Assembly: GCA_964518335.1 (NCBI GenBank)
Contig: CAZFDT010000001.1
Span: forward strand, 1 to 64,000
Source of the DNA: CAZFDT01 sp964518335
GTDB taxonomy: Bacteria; Planctomycetota; Phycisphaerae; Phycisphaerales; Phycisphaeraceae
Reading direction: 5' to 3'
Length of the DNA: 64,000 nucleotides
The notes under the pieces were generated by a model that worked only from the letters and a program-made list of their open reading frames with translations, was not told the DNA's origin and made no database searches. How positions within the stretch are numbered: the stretch's first letter is position 1; the number at the start of each line of letters is the position of its first letter. This document shows positions 54,748 through 63,871 of this stretch, in pieces. The position numbers and the translations under genes were made by a program.

Positions 54748-55875
54748 ATGTCCATCACCGTTCCCATCGCCATCGAGGATCCGATCAACGCCCGCATCCT
54801 GGCGATCAGCGAGGACCGCATCGAAGGCTTCGTCGAGGATCCGTTTCGCATCATGGCCGATCGCTCGGGCGTCGCGTTGCCCGTCGTGATCGAGCGCATT
54901 CGGGCGATGCTCGCCGCGGGCACCATCCGGCGCGTGAGGCAGACGCTGCTGGCGACCAATCTGGCCGACGGCGCCCTGGTCGCCTGGCAGACGCCCGAGG
55001 ACAATCTCACCGCGGCGTTCGACTGGATGTCGCAGCGCGACCCCTTCTCGGGCCACATTGTCATCCGCACGACCGACCAGGTGACGGCCGGCAGCGCCTA
55101 TCGCCTGTGGACGACGCTCAAAGTGCCGCAGGGCTTCAGCCTCGACAGGCACTGCGGTCTGTTGATGCGGCTGACGGGGACCACGGCCTACCGCATCATG
55201 CCCGCCAAGGCGCTGTTCACGCTGGGTGTGGGCCACGTGCGGCGGCGCGGGCTGGAGCCTGGCAGCAAGAGCGAGGAGCCGGGCAGCGTGCAGTTTCCCA
55301 AGGTCGTCGAGTTGAGCGAGTTGCAGTGGCGCGTCCTCACCGCGCTGAAGCGCGAGTTCGAGGTGGACGAGGTGCGTGAGCATCCCTGGGCAGCCCGCGC
55401 CGAGGACGCCGGCGTGCCGCTGGCGACTTTTCTCGACGTGGCCGCCGAGCTGGATCGGCGCCGAGTGATCGGTCGATTCTCGACGTTCCTCGAGCACGTG
55501 AAGAAGCTCGCCGACGGTTCGCAGGTGACGCGATACAACGCCTTGTTCCACTGGGCCGTACCTCCTGGTCGTGAAATCGACGCCGGCCGACAGGTCGGGC
55601 GCTTCCACGTGATGACCCACGCTTACTGGCGCGAGGGCGGCCCCGAGTTTCGCAACGTCAACATCATGGGCGTCGCCCACGGCACCGACAAGCAGCTCGT
55701 TCTGGATCACAAGGCCGCCATCGACCGCCACTTGGCCGAGGTGGGCATCCCCGTGGCATACACCAATGTCTTCTGGGGCGGCCGCAGCGAGATCAAACCC
55801 AGCGAGATCTCTCCTCTTGCCTACCGACAATGGTGCTCGCGGCACGGCGTCGAGCCCGACACGATGCGCGGCTGA
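54748..55875 (+). CDS. tandem AsnC/AhbA-AhbB-like winged-helix protein
   Basis: A 375-residue protein with two similar halves. The first (about 8-165) has a winged helix (EGFVEDPFRIMADRSGVALP) followed by an AsnC-like domain with AYRIMPAKALFTLGVGHVRR. The second (about 190-375) has a helix pair (QWRVLTALKREFEVDE...) followed by RYNALFHWAVPPGREIDAGR. This layout resembles siroheme decarboxylase AhbA and AhbB, which together act on siroheme, or Lrp-type regulators. As a single chain it would fuse the two subunits. Other Ahb genes are not visible here, so the enzyme call is uncertain. Confidence 0.65.
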   Translation: MSITVPIAIEDPINARILAISEDRIEGFVEDPFRIMADRSGVALPVVIERIRAMLAAGTIRRVRQTLLATNLADGALVAWQTPEDNLTAAFDWMSQRDPFSGHIVIRTTDQVTAGSAYRLWTTLKVPQGFSLDRHCGLLMRLTGTTAYRIMPAKALFTLGVGHVRRRGLEPGSKSEEPGSVQFPKVVELSELQWRVLTALKREFEVDEVREHPWAARAEDAGVPLATFLDVAAELDRRRVIGRFSTFLEHVKKLADGSQVTRYNALFHWAVPPGREIDAGRQVGRFHVMTHAYWREGGPEFRNVNIMGVAHGTDKQLVLDHKAAIDRHLAEVGIPVAYTNVFWGGRSEIKPSEISPLAYRQWCSRHGVEPDTMRG

Positions 55876-56019
55876 TCCGCTGCGCTGAACCCGCCAATCG
55901 CTGCAGTCGTCATATCCGGCCCGTCTTTCTCCGCGCCTCCGCTTGCCTGCGTCAACAGGCCCCTACAACCGCCCGATCTGTCACCGGTGAACGGGAATTC
56001 CTTGCGGAGGGTTTGCTTC

Positions 56020-57291
56020 GTGGCCAAACGTATTGCTGTCATCGTTGCCTTGCTCGCAGTGCTGGGACTGACGGGAACCGCCCGCGGCGCCGGGCTGCAG
56101 TTCAACGATCCCCTGACCAATAATCAGTGGTATCTCGCACAACTGCACTTCAACGAGGCGTGGTCCACCATCTCCAACCTGCAGCAACGCGGCGATGTCA
56201 CCGTCGCCGTTATCGACTCGGGCTTTCAGACCGACCACGGCGACCTGGGCAACAATCTGAACGGCGGCATCAATATCGTGGACAACTCGGGCAACCTCTC
56301 GCCCGTCCATCCCCACGGCACCGCGACCGCCGGCCTGCCCGGGTCCATCAGCGGCAATAACTTCGGAATCAGCCAGTCGGCGCTGTTCGCCAACGTCATG
56401 CCCATCCGCGTGTCCAATCGCAACGACGGCGGGGCCTACATCAGCGACATCGCCAAGGCCATCAAGTACGCCGCCGACAACGGCGCCCGCGTCATCAATA
56501 TCAGCTACAGCGGTGTGGATCATCCGGCCCTGGAGAATGCCGCGGCGTACGCCTGGAGCAAGGGCAGCGTCGTGTTCATGGCCGCCGGCAACGACGGCCT
56601 CAAGCACAACGAGTGGGCCAACCACCGCCACCTGATTGCTGTGGGCGCCTCCACCGTGACCGGTCAACTCGCCGGCTTCTCCACCAAAGGCAAGTTCGTG
56701 GACCTCGTCGCACCGGGACAGGGTATCACCACGCTCTACACCGACGACCAGTTCGCCACGTGGAGCGGCACGAGCTTCTCATCGCCCATCGCCGCGTCCA
56801 TCGCCGCGCTCATGCTCACGGCCAACCCCGATCTGTCGCCGGATCAGGTGGACGTGCTGCTGCGCGCCACGGCGATCGATCCCGCCTCGGCCGTGAAGTC
56901 CAACCGTGCCGACACACGCGAGAAAATGCGCCGCGTGAAGAACCCCGCGCGCAGGCAGGCGCTGCGCAGGAAGGTTCAACGTCTCACCGCCAAGGTCACT
57001 TCGATCGGCGAGGCCTGGGGCGCCGGCCGGATCGACGCTCTGGCCGCCGTCGAAGCGGCGCTGCGCGTCGAGGGCGCCTGGTCCTCCGGCGGCGATGGCA
57101 ACTACGTGCCCAACAACCCCGGCGACTACTCGGGCCTGGTGGCCGGCCTCAGCGACACCCTCGTCCTGCCCCAGGGGTTCCTCGACGGTGTGGGTCTGGG
57201 CACGGCCGCAATTCCCGAGCCGGGCACGATCATGCTTGTGCTCGGCGGCCTGACGCTGCTGGCCCGCAAGCCACGTCGGCCACGCGCCTGA
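56020..57291 (+). CDS. S8-family (subtilisin-like) serine protease with PEP-CTERM tail
   Basis: A 423-residue secreted protease. GTG at 56020 is chosen because GGAGGG lies eight bases upstream; the frame opens at 55987. A signal peptide covers about 1-24. The catalytic triad is Asp66 (VAVIDSGFQ), His99 (VHPHGTATAG) and Ser252 (SGTSFSSP), with oxyanion Asn in AAGNDG. There is no separate pro-domain of usual size. A PEP-CTERM tail (IPEPGTIMLVLGGLTLLARK) ends the chain, so it probably acts at the cell envelope. The gene stands alone, 145 bp after the AhbA/B-like gene. Confidence 0.9.
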   Translation: MAKRIAVIVALLAVLGLTGTARGAGLQFNDPLTNNQWYLAQLHFNEAWSTISNLQQRGDVTVAVIDSGFQTDHGDLGNNLNGGINIVDNSGNLSPVHPHGTATAGLPGSISGNNFGISQSALFANVMPIRVSNRNDGGAYISDIAKAIKYAADNGARVINISYSGVDHPALENAAAYAWSKGSVVFMAAGNDGLKHNEWANHRHLIAVGASTVTGQLAGFSTKGKFVDLVAPGQGITTLYTDDQFATWSGTSFSSPIAASIAALMLTANPDLSPDQVDVLLRATAIDPASAVKSNRADTREKMRRVKNPARRQALRRKVQRLTAKVTSIGEAWGAGRIDALAAVEAALRVEGAWSSGGDGNYVPNNPGDYSGLVAGLSDTLVLPQGFLDGVGLGTAAIPEPGTIMLVLGGLTLLARKPRRPRA

Positions 57292-57366
57292 GAATCCTGT
57301 CGCCGTCGTACCCATCATCGTGCACGCATCGCTTATCATCGGGTCGTCCTGACGTGGAGTGACCTG

Positions 57367-57888
57367 ATGACGCCGAGTCTGCCCGAACCGCTTGAATCCT
57401 TGCTGCGTCCGCTCTTCGATGGCCTGCCGTTGAATGACGCGATGACACAACTGGTGGTCAGCGGCACGACCGACGCCGCGATGGCCGCCCGCATCGAGGC
57501 GCTCGCCGACCATACGGCCATCCAGCAGCGTCCGGCCCTGCTGGCGGGACTGTGGCTCTACGTCGATGACCTGCCGCGCAGCCACGCCATCAGCCAGGGC
57601 ATCGACAACGCCACCGGCTCGTTCTGGCACGGCATCATGCACCGCCGCGAGGGCGACTTCTCCAACAGCCACTATTGGTTCCGCAAGGTCGGCAAGCACC
57701 CGGCGATGACCCGCATCGACATCGCCGGCGGCGGCGCGGGCGCCGGCACCGAAGTCGCCCACTATGACTCGCACGCCTTCATCGATCGTGTCGAGGCCGC
57801 CCACCGCCTGGGCAAGACGCCGCCCGACCTCGTCGCACTCCAGCGCCACGAATGGCTAGCCCTCTTCGAGTGGTGCGCCCAGCGGTGA
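57367..57888 (+). CDS. conserved hypothetical protein, 173 residues
   Basis: A soluble protein with motif GSFWHGIMHRREGDFSNSHYWF (central), DLPRSHAISQGIDNATG before it and a His/Trp-rich C-terminus (HEWLALFEWC). The many conserved-looking His and Arg residues suggest an enzyme or metal-binding protein, but the family is unnamed to me. I recall similar proteins across planctomycetes. A terminator hairpin follows the stop. Confidence 0.75.
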   Translation: MTPSLPEPLESLLRPLFDGLPLNDAMTQLVVSGTTDAAMAARIEALADHTAIQQRPALLAGLWLYVDDLPRSHAISQGIDNATGSFWHGIMHRREGDFSNSHYWFRKVGKHPAMTRIDIAGGGAGAGTEVAHYDSHAFIDRVEAAHRLGKTPPDLVALQRHEWLALFEWCAQR

Positions 57889-57896
57889 GCCCAATG

Positions 57897-57924
57897 GAGC
57901 CCACCCGCCATTGCGGGTGGGCTC
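57897..57924. terminator. 12-bp perfect stem hairpin, bidirectional terminator
   Basis: GAGCCCACCCGC and GCGGGTGGGCTC pair perfectly across a CATT loop. It lies between the convergent stops at 57888 and 57941, where it can serve both. No clear T tract follows on either strand. Confidence 0.75.
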
Positions 57925-57940
57925 GTCATCGGCCGCTGCA

Positions 57941-58738
57941 TCAGTTCTGTCCCACCATCGCCGCCGCGTCATGGAAGACCATGGCGGCGTCGTTGCCTGC
58001 AGTGGCGGCGGTGTCGTTGTCGTTGGCGAAGAGGCTGTCAGTGGTCACGGTCGCGCCCGAGCCGTAACGCGTATGGGCGATCTGGTGCGTCGTTTCGGTC
58101 TGGACGTGGTTGTCGCCATAGACCGCGCCGCCGCGCCACTGGCCGCTGTCTTTGCCGGTCCAGACACTGCTGACCTGTGAGGTGGCGTTGGCGCCGGTGT
58201 TACGGTCGGTCAGGACGACGGCGTTGCTGTTGAGCGTGTCGCGCCACTCGGCCCCGCGGCCGTTGCCGTCGGTCGTGCCATCGGCGTTAGCGTCGATCGC
58301 CAGCATGGCGTAGCTGTGCTGGTCCTTGGTGATGTTGGCCAGGCTCTCGGTCCAGGGCGTGCGCGTCTCGTGCGGGCTGATGATGTATTCGCCCGTGAAG
58401 TAGCTGGCCTTGAGCATGATGAGCAGGCGAGCGCGGGGCACGCCGGCGTTCACGTCGGCGCCGTCGATCGCGGCGGCGGCCAGCAGCTTGCCGTCGCTGT
58501 CGAGCCCGGGGAAATAGCCGCGGTTGCCTTGGGCGTACGTGACCATGCCCTGGTGGATGCCGCGCAGGCGCGTGTTGCTCTCCATCAGGCGTGCGGCGAT
58601 CCTGGCCGCGCCGATCGCCGGCAGCAGGATGCCGATGAGCAGCGCGATGATGCTGATGACCACGAGCAGCTCGATGAGGGTGAACCCGCCCACGGCGGGG
58701 CGGGGACGGACCTTGCGTGAGTGCGTGTATGCGCGCAT
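57941..58738 (-). CDS. prepilin-like protein, fourth copy
   Basis: A 265-residue pseudopilin-like protein. The ATG at 58738 has AAAGGAG seven bases upstream; the frame opens at 59041. The processing site G|FTLIELLVVIS is at about 18-29, then a hydrophobic helix and AARIAARLMESNTRLRG. The C-terminus contains WRGGAVYGDNHVQ, a GG...DNH variant of the H-x-DG block. Unlike the other three it is not next to a carbohydrate regulator, but lies near the pilus/secretion genes at 60.7 kb. Confidence 0.88.
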   Translation of the reverse strand: MRAYTHSRKVRPRPAVGGFTLIELLVVISIIALLIGILLPAIGAARIAARLMESNTRLRGIHQGMVTYAQGNRGYFPGLDSDGKLLAAAAIDGADVNAGVPRARLLIMLKASYFTGEYIISPHETRTPWTESLANITKDQHSYAMLAIDANADGTTDGNGRGAEWRDTLNSNAVVLTDRNTGANATSQVSSVWTGKDSGQWRGGAVYGDNHVQTETTHQIAHTRYGSGATVTTDSLFANDNDTAATAGNDAAMVFHDAAAMVGQN

Positions 58739-59146
58739 GGAAGCGCTCCTTTCGCAAATGGGGAACCTGACGGGGCGACCCGCTGCGAACGGCAACACCG
58801 ACCAGCGCGAATCCACGCCCTCTCCAGACGGAGCGACACCGGCCCTTCGGCTGACACAGGCGCGCACCCTGCGCGCCGCGGCGAAGGCGATCACCGGCGA
58901 GACAGGCGAAAGCCGCATCGATAAGTGAATGGGAATAGGACGGATGAAATCGCGGCTTGGGCGGCCGTCGCGCGGGCAACCCGAATTGTGGAGGGGCGGA
59001 AGGTTCCCGCACGTGCGGGGCCGCCCCTGATCCAGCGGCACACCTCCCTTCGCGTCAGCCGGGCCTTCTGCCGCACTGCTGCAGATGACCCGCTATCTTC
59101 ATTGTATCGGCCCCTGCCGCCGAGGAAAGAAAAATCTGCGGCCATT
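58739..59146. other. intergenic stretch with a GC-rich inverted repeat
   Basis: About 410 bp without a credible gene. At 58992-59028, AGGGGCGG and CCGCCCCT enclose CCCGCAC/GTGCGGG, a strong stem that could terminate the CPBP gene on the minus strand or act in the prepilin-like leader. Frames here are short or shadows. Confidence 0.4.
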
Positions 59147-59899
59147 TCAACCGTTGCGCAGCGACTGAATCACGATGAGCACGTCGTACAGGGCGTGCGT
59201 GGCGGCGACGATGCCGAAGCCCCGCACGATGTATATGCCCGCGAAATAGACGCCCGCCAGGGTGTAATACAGCGCCAGGCCCAGCTCGAAGCGGTTCTCG
59301 TTGGAGAAGTGGTACAGCGAGAAGGCGATCGCCGAGCCCGCGATCGCGCCGATCGCCCCGACGTGGTTGGGCAGCGCCAGCACATCCACCAGCAGCAGGT
59401 GCAGCAGGGCGATGCCGATCAGACGGAACAGCAGTTCTTCGTAGATGCCCGCGCCGATGCTGAACACCAACTCCGCCTGCCATGTCGGGTCGTGCTGCCC
59501 GTCGGTGAGCATCTGCAGCGCTCGTGCCGCGGCGGGATGTCTGGCCATGACCAGCCCGAACACGAACAGTGGAACCGCCAGCACCAGCGACTCGGCGAAC
59601 ATCAGCCCGTAGAGTCGCGGCTCGATCCGCCATGGGTCGCGCCGCGCCGCGTGCCACGACAGGAGCACGACCACGGCGATCAGGGCCGGCAGGTAGTACG
59701 CCGCCACGCCAAAGAGGTTGAAGAAGTCGCGCATCAGCCACCGCGCCGAGATGTCCTCGCTGCCGGTCACGTACAGATGCACCCCCAGCTCGTAGAGTGC
59801 GATCATGGGCAGCAGAAACAGCAGCGACTGCAACGGCCGCTGCGACCGCTCGAAGTAGCTGCCGAAGAAGATCGTGGACTGGTGCGGTTTGCGGGGCAT
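59147..59899 (-). CDS. CPBP-family intramembrane metalloprotease
   Basis: A 250-residue membrane protein of the CPBP (Abi/Rce1-like) family. The motifs are EELLFR (Glu pair), FSLYHF (His) and THALYD (His), all in or near predicted helices. Some six to eight hydrophobic segments are visible, including SLLFLLPMIALYELGVHLYV. CPBP proteins cleave or process membrane substrates; some act in bacteriocin self-immunity. The ATG at 59899 is used, though the frame overlaps apt. It is probably cotranscribed with apt. Confidence 0.88.
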   Translation of the reverse strand: MPRKPHQSTIFFGSYFERSQRPLQSLLFLLPMIALYELGVHLYVTGSEDISARWLMRDFFNLFGVAAYYLPALIAVVVLLSWHAARRDPWRIEPRLYGLMFAESLVLAVPLFVFGLVMARHPAAARALQMLTDGQHDPTWQAELVFSIGAGIYEELLFRLIGIALLHLLLVDVLALPNHVGAIGAIAGSAIAFSLYHFSNENRFELGLALYYTLAGVYFAGIYIVRGFGIVAATHALYDVLIVIQSLRNG

Positions 59900-59955
59900 G
59901 GGGGTAGGCGTGAGTGGTGCGCGGCCAGCGGGCCTCGACCACGCACTGCCGCTCT

Positions 59956-60495
59956 TCACTCGATCGTGATCACCGCGTGAACGTGGTCGTACTTGCCGAG
60001 CTTGGCGCGGCCCTTGAGAAAGGCCAGCTCGATGAGCACGGTGACGCCGGCCACTTCGCCGCCGAGCTTGTCCACCAGATCGACGCAGGCGCGCATGGTG
60101 CCGCCGGTCGCCAGCACGTCATCGACGACCAGCACTTTCTGGCCCGGCGCGATGGCGTCGCTGTGAATCTCCAGCCGGTCTGTTCCATACTCCAAGTCGT
60201 AGGTGATGCCCGTGGTGGGTCGGGGCAGCTTGTTGGGCTTGCGCACGGGGATGAACCCCGCCGACAGCGCCTGGGCGATGGCGGTGCCGAAGATGAATCC
60301 GCGGCTTTCGGCGCCGAGCACGAGCTGCACGCCCTTGCCGCGGAACGGCGAGGCCATCAGCTCGACGGCCATGGCCAGCGCCTGGGCGTCCTTGAGCAGC
60401 GGGGTGATGTCCTTGAACACCACGCCGGGCTTGGGCCAGTCGGGCACGTCCTGGAGGTATTGCGTCAGGTCCATCGCGGCAAAGGTTGTCTGCAT
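59956..60495 (-). CDS. apt: adenine phosphoribosyltransferase
   Basis: A 179-residue purine salvage enzyme that makes AMP from adenine and PRPP. The PRPP-binding loop VLVVDDVLATGGTM (about 122-135), the DWPKPGVVFKDITPLL start and the ESRGFIFG block are typical of Apt. AGGAG lies six bases before the ATG at 60495. It is of usual length and followed by the CPBP gene 56 bp downstream. The long antisense frame at its 3' side is a shadow. Confidence 0.96.
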   Translation of the reverse strand: MQTTFAAMDLTQYLQDVPDWPKPGVVFKDITPLLKDAQALAMAVELMASPFRGKGVQLVLGAESRGFIFGTAIAQALSAGFIPVRKPNKLPRPTTGITYDLEYGTDRLEIHSDAIAPGQKVLVVDDVLATGGTMRACVDLVDKLGGEVAGVTVLIELAFLKGRAKLGKYDHVHAVITIE

Positions 60496-60740
60496 CACCG
60501 GCTCCTGGCGGCCCCGTGGCAGGCCGGTGGGTGTTTTACCACGACCGCCGCCCACACGCTCACGTCCGTGGAGTTATCTGCCGATGCTGACGATTGAGCG
60601 GATCGGGCAAGGTGTTCGCGGAGGCCGCGGGCGGGCGCGGTTATCCCGGGGCCGCCGCCGGTCGATAAGCCCTTGGTGTTGTTGTGTGGCCGCTCGGCGC
60701 CGCCACACGCAGGCTCGCACCGCCGACTGTGAGGCATCGC

Positions 60741-61796
60741 ATGGAACTGGACACCATTCTCAAAACAGCCCTGGACATGGGCGCGTCCGACATCCATCTC
60801 ATCAGCGGACACGTGCCCTACGCCCGCATCACCACGGTGATGACCCCGCTGGACTATCCCGTCATCACGCCCGAGAGCGCGATGCGCATGTTCAAGGCCA
60901 TGACCAGCGAGGATCATCAGAAGCAGTTCGACAAGATCAAGGACGCCGACTTCTCCTACGAGATCCCCGGCGTCGGACGTTTCCGCGTCAACGCTCACAT
61001 GCAGCGGCACAGCGTGGGCATTTCGCTGCGCGCCATCAAGGAGAAGATCCCCCCGCTGAAGGAACTTAACCTCCCCGAGGTGATCTCGCGTCTGACCTAC
61101 CTGCCGCGCGGCCTCGTGCTCGTCACCGGGCAGACCGGCTCGGGCAAGTCCACCACCCTCGCCGCCATGATCCAGGAGATGAACAAGCGGTATCACCGCC
61201 ACATCATCACCCTCGAGGACCCCATCGAGTTCACGCTCGAAAGCGAGAAGTCCGTCATCGAGCAGCGCGAGTTGGGCGACGACGTGCCCAGCTTCGCCAG
61301 CGGTCTGCGCCACGTGCTGCGTCAGGACCCCGACATCATCCTCGTCGGCGAAATGCGCGACCTGGAGACCACCTCCGCCGCCATCACCGCCGCGGAGACC
61401 GGCCACCTGGTGCTCTCGACCCTGCACACCTGCAACGCGTCGCAGACGGTCGAACGCATCATCGACATGTACCCCGCCGATCAGCAGAACCAGATCCGCG
61501 CCATGCTGGCGACCACGCTGCAGGCGGTGATCTCGCAAACGCTGTTCAAGCGGACCGACAAGAAGGGCATGTGCCCCGCCATCGAGGTGATGCTCTGCAC
61601 CCCGGCGGTGCGCAACCTGATCCGCGAAAACCGCGTGTTCGAGATTCCCAACGTGATCGAGACGAATCGTGCCCTTGGCATGAATACGCTGGATAACGCC
61701 ATCGCCGAGCTCTACTTCAACGGGATGATCAGCCGCGAGGACGCCATCGCGCAGGCGGCATACCCCGAGAAGCTGGAGCGAACGCTGGTGGCGTGA
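60741..61796 (+). CDS. pilT: type IV pilus retraction ATPase PilT
   Basis: A 351-residue secretion ATPase. The Walker A motif is GQTGSGKST (about 134-142), the Asp box and Walker B ILVGEMRDLETTSAA follow, and a His box (GHLVLSTLHTCNA) is present. The AVRNLIRE motif near the C-terminus is the diagnostic PilT signature. GAGG lies six bases before the ATG. PilT powers pilus retraction and twitching; no PilB extension ATPase is in the window. It is followed by pilC. Confidence 0.95.
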   Translation: MELDTILKTALDMGASDIHLISGHVPYARITTVMTPLDYPVITPESAMRMFKAMTSEDHQKQFDKIKDADFSYEIPGVGRFRVNAHMQRHSVGISLRAIKEKIPPLKELNLPEVISRLTYLPRGLVLVTGQTGSGKSTTLAAMIQEMNKRYHRHIITLEDPIEFTLESEKSVIEQRELGDDVPSFASGLRHVLRQDPDIILVGEMRDLETTSAAITAAETGHLVLSTLHTCNASQTVERIIDMYPADQQNQIRAMLATTLQAVISQTLFKRTDKKGMCPAIEVMLCTPAVRNLIRENRVFEIPNVIETNRALGMNTLDNAIAELYFNGMISREDAIAQAAYPEKLERTLVA

Positions 61797-61856
61797 GCGG
61801 GCTGGCGACGGATCGCGCTGTGGGGGCGTGGTTGATGGGACGCGGGAGTTTGTGAC

Positions 61857-63080
61857 ATGCCCCAATATCGATATCAGGCACGAACGACAGGCGGCGAGAT
61901 CACGGCCGGCGTGATTGCCGCCGACAGCGCCCTGGGCGCCGCGCAGCAGTTGCGTGCGCAGGGCGGCCAGGTGCTGCAGCTCGTGCCACTGGGCGGCGGC
62001 GCTCGCAACGTCACCGACAAGCTCAAGGCGCTCAACTACACCTCCGGCCCGTCGCAGCGCGACATCCTCAACATGACCACGCAGCTTGCGGTCATGATTC
62101 GCGCCGGCATCAGCCTCCGCGCGGCGCTGGAAGGCATCGCCGACCAGACCGAGAATCCCAAGTTCAAAGCCGTCCTGATGCAGATCAAGCAGGACGTCGA
62201 GTCGGGCAAGCAGTTCTCCGAGGCGCTGACCCGCCACCCCAAGCTCTTCGGCCCGCTGTACGTCAACATGGTCCGGGCCTCGGAAATGTCCGGCAGTTTC
62301 AGCCACATGCTCGAACGCATCGCCGCCTACCTGGCGCAGCAGATCGAGACACGACAGATGGTCGTCGGCGCCATGATCTACCCCGGCGTGATCGGCTCGC
62401 TGGCGGTGGCGGTGACGGTGTTCCTGCTCACCTTCGTGCTGCCCAAGTTCGCCGAGGTGTTCCGCGGCAAGGAAGCCGCCATGCCCTGGCCCACGCAGTT
62501 CCTCATGGGCCTGTCGGCGTTCATGGTCGAATACTGGTGGGCGATGCTGCTGTTGGCGCTGGCCGGTGGCGTCGGCCTGTTCATGTTCATCCGCACCGAG
62601 CCCGGCGGATGGTGGTTCGACGCCACCAAGCTCCGCGTGCCCATCCTCAGCAGGATGTTCCGCGCGCTCTACATCAGCCGGTCGCTGCATACCATGGGCG
62701 AACTGGTCAACGCCGGCGTGCCCATGCTCGACACCATCCAGATCACCGGCGACATCAGCGGCAACCGACTCTACCGCCGCCTCTGGGCCAGCGTCTATGC
62801 CTCCGTCAAGCAGGGCAAAAAGATCACCCAGCCCCTGACCAAGACCCCGCTGCTGCCCAAGAGCGTCGTGCAGATGGTCAGCGCCGGCGAAGAGTCGGGC
62901 AAACTTGGAGAAGTGCTCGACGAAGTCTCCAGCTTCTACACCAAGCAGCTTCGCGACGCCATCAAGACCGTCACCAGCATGATCGAGCCGATCATGATCA
63001 TGGTGATGGGCGGCATCGTGGGCTTCATCGCCATGGCGATCATTCTCCCGATCTTCAAGCTCTCGACGCTGGTGAAGTAG
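61857..63080 (+). CDS. pilC: type II secretion/type IV pilus inner-membrane protein PilC (GspF)
   Basis: A 407-residue membrane protein with two T2SF domains (about 70-195 and 270-395) and three transmembrane helices. The start MPQYRYQARTTGGEITAGVI and the TTQLAVMIRAGISLRAALEG segment are typical. It forms the platform between ATPase and pilin. It follows pilT by 60 bp, so the two are probably cotranscribed. Confidence 0.94.
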   Translation: MPQYRYQARTTGGEITAGVIAADSALGAAQQLRAQGGQVLQLVPLGGGARNVTDKLKALNYTSGPSQRDILNMTTQLAVMIRAGISLRAALEGIADQTENPKFKAVLMQIKQDVESGKQFSEALTRHPKLFGPLYVNMVRASEMSGSFSHMLERIAAYLAQQIETRQMVVGAMIYPGVIGSLAVAVTVFLLTFVLPKFAEVFRGKEAAMPWPTQFLMGLSAFMVEYWWAMLLLALAGGVGLFMFIRTEPGGWWFDATKLRVPILSRMFRALYISRSLHTMGELVNAGVPMLDTIQITGDISGNRLYRRLWASVYASVKQGKKITQPLTKTPLLPKSVVQMVSAGEESGKLGEVLDEVSSFYTKQLRDAIKTVTSMIEPIMIMVMGGIVGFIAMAIILPIFKLSTLVK

Positions 63081-63219
63081 CGGCTGCCGCGCAGGTTTAT
63101 TCCGGTTGTGACGAAAGCGCCGGTCGGGAACAACCGATACCACGACAAAGATGACCGCGCGCGCGACCGATGAATCGTCTGATTATCGGGATAGAAGCGC
63201 TGCAGTCGGCGAGCGACGC

Positions 63220-63804
63220 ATGACACCCCCGATCCCGCATCCCCGAGCCACGATCCCCCGCTGTCGGCGGGCGCGGGGCTTTACGCTCATCGAGGCGGCG
63301 CTGACGACGGTGATCGTGGGCGTGGGCGTGCTGGCCATCGTGGCTGCCCAACAGGCCTATCATCAGAAAAATCAATGGTCGCAGCGCGTCGGCACGGGTC
63401 TGCTGCTGGCCAACGAACTCCGCGAGTTGATCCTCACGCTGCCTGTTCACGATCCGATCACCGGCGCCAGCAACCTCGGGCCGGAGTTGGGAGAAAGCGG
63501 CATCGCCCATTACGACGACGTCGATGACTTCGCGGGCTCCGTCAGTGGTGGGTTCGGCAGCGGGACCACCTTCTCCCCGCCGGTCAACGCCCTGCGCCAG
63601 GTCATCCCCGACATGGCCGGGTGGTCGCAGCACGTCGAAGTCATCAACGTGCTGCCCGATCGGATGGACGTCACCCCCGCTTTCGCCCAGCCGCTGGGCA
63701 CGACCGACCTGATGCGCATCACCGTGACCACGCGATACCAGGGGCCCAACGATCCCCAACCCGTGACCATCTCGCAATTGACCTGGGTCATGGGACGACA
63801 GTGA
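63220..63804 (+). CDS. pseudopilin-like protein (PilV/GspI type)
   Basis: A 194-residue protein with leader site G|FTLIEAALTTVIVGVGVLA (about 20-39), consistent with a minor pseudopilin. The C-terminal part is beta-rich and shows no H-x-DG block, unlike the DUF1559-type proteins. The ATG at 63220 has only a weak ribosome binding site; the frame opens at 63151. It belongs to the pilT/pilC cluster and probably forms part of the pilus or secretion tip complex. Confidence 0.88.
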   Translation: MTPPIPHPRATIPRCRRARGFTLIEAALTTVIVGVGVLAIVAAQQAYHQKNQWSQRVGTGLLLANELRELILTLPVHDPITGASNLGPELGESGIAHYDDVDDFAGSVSGGFGSGTTFSPPVNALRQVIPDMAGWSQHVEVINVLPDRMDVTPAFAQPLGTTDLMRITVTTRYQGPNDPQPVTISQLTWVMGRQ

Positions 63805-63871
63805 TTGGCAATGCCTGCTGAATGATGTGAAGAAAGGGAAGACTCGCCAGAAACTACGAAGGACGACGGAC

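Noticed and set aside
54637..55845. 402-codon minus-strand frame opposite the AhbA/B-like gene
   Set aside because: Antisense to the supported gene; the product has no signature and is His/Gln-rich.
60495..63143. 882-codon minus-strand frame across pilT and pilC
   Set aside because: It runs antisense to clear pilT and pilC genes, its product is rich in His, Arg and Gly with no domain, and its start lies inside apt's leader. It is a consequence of high GC content.
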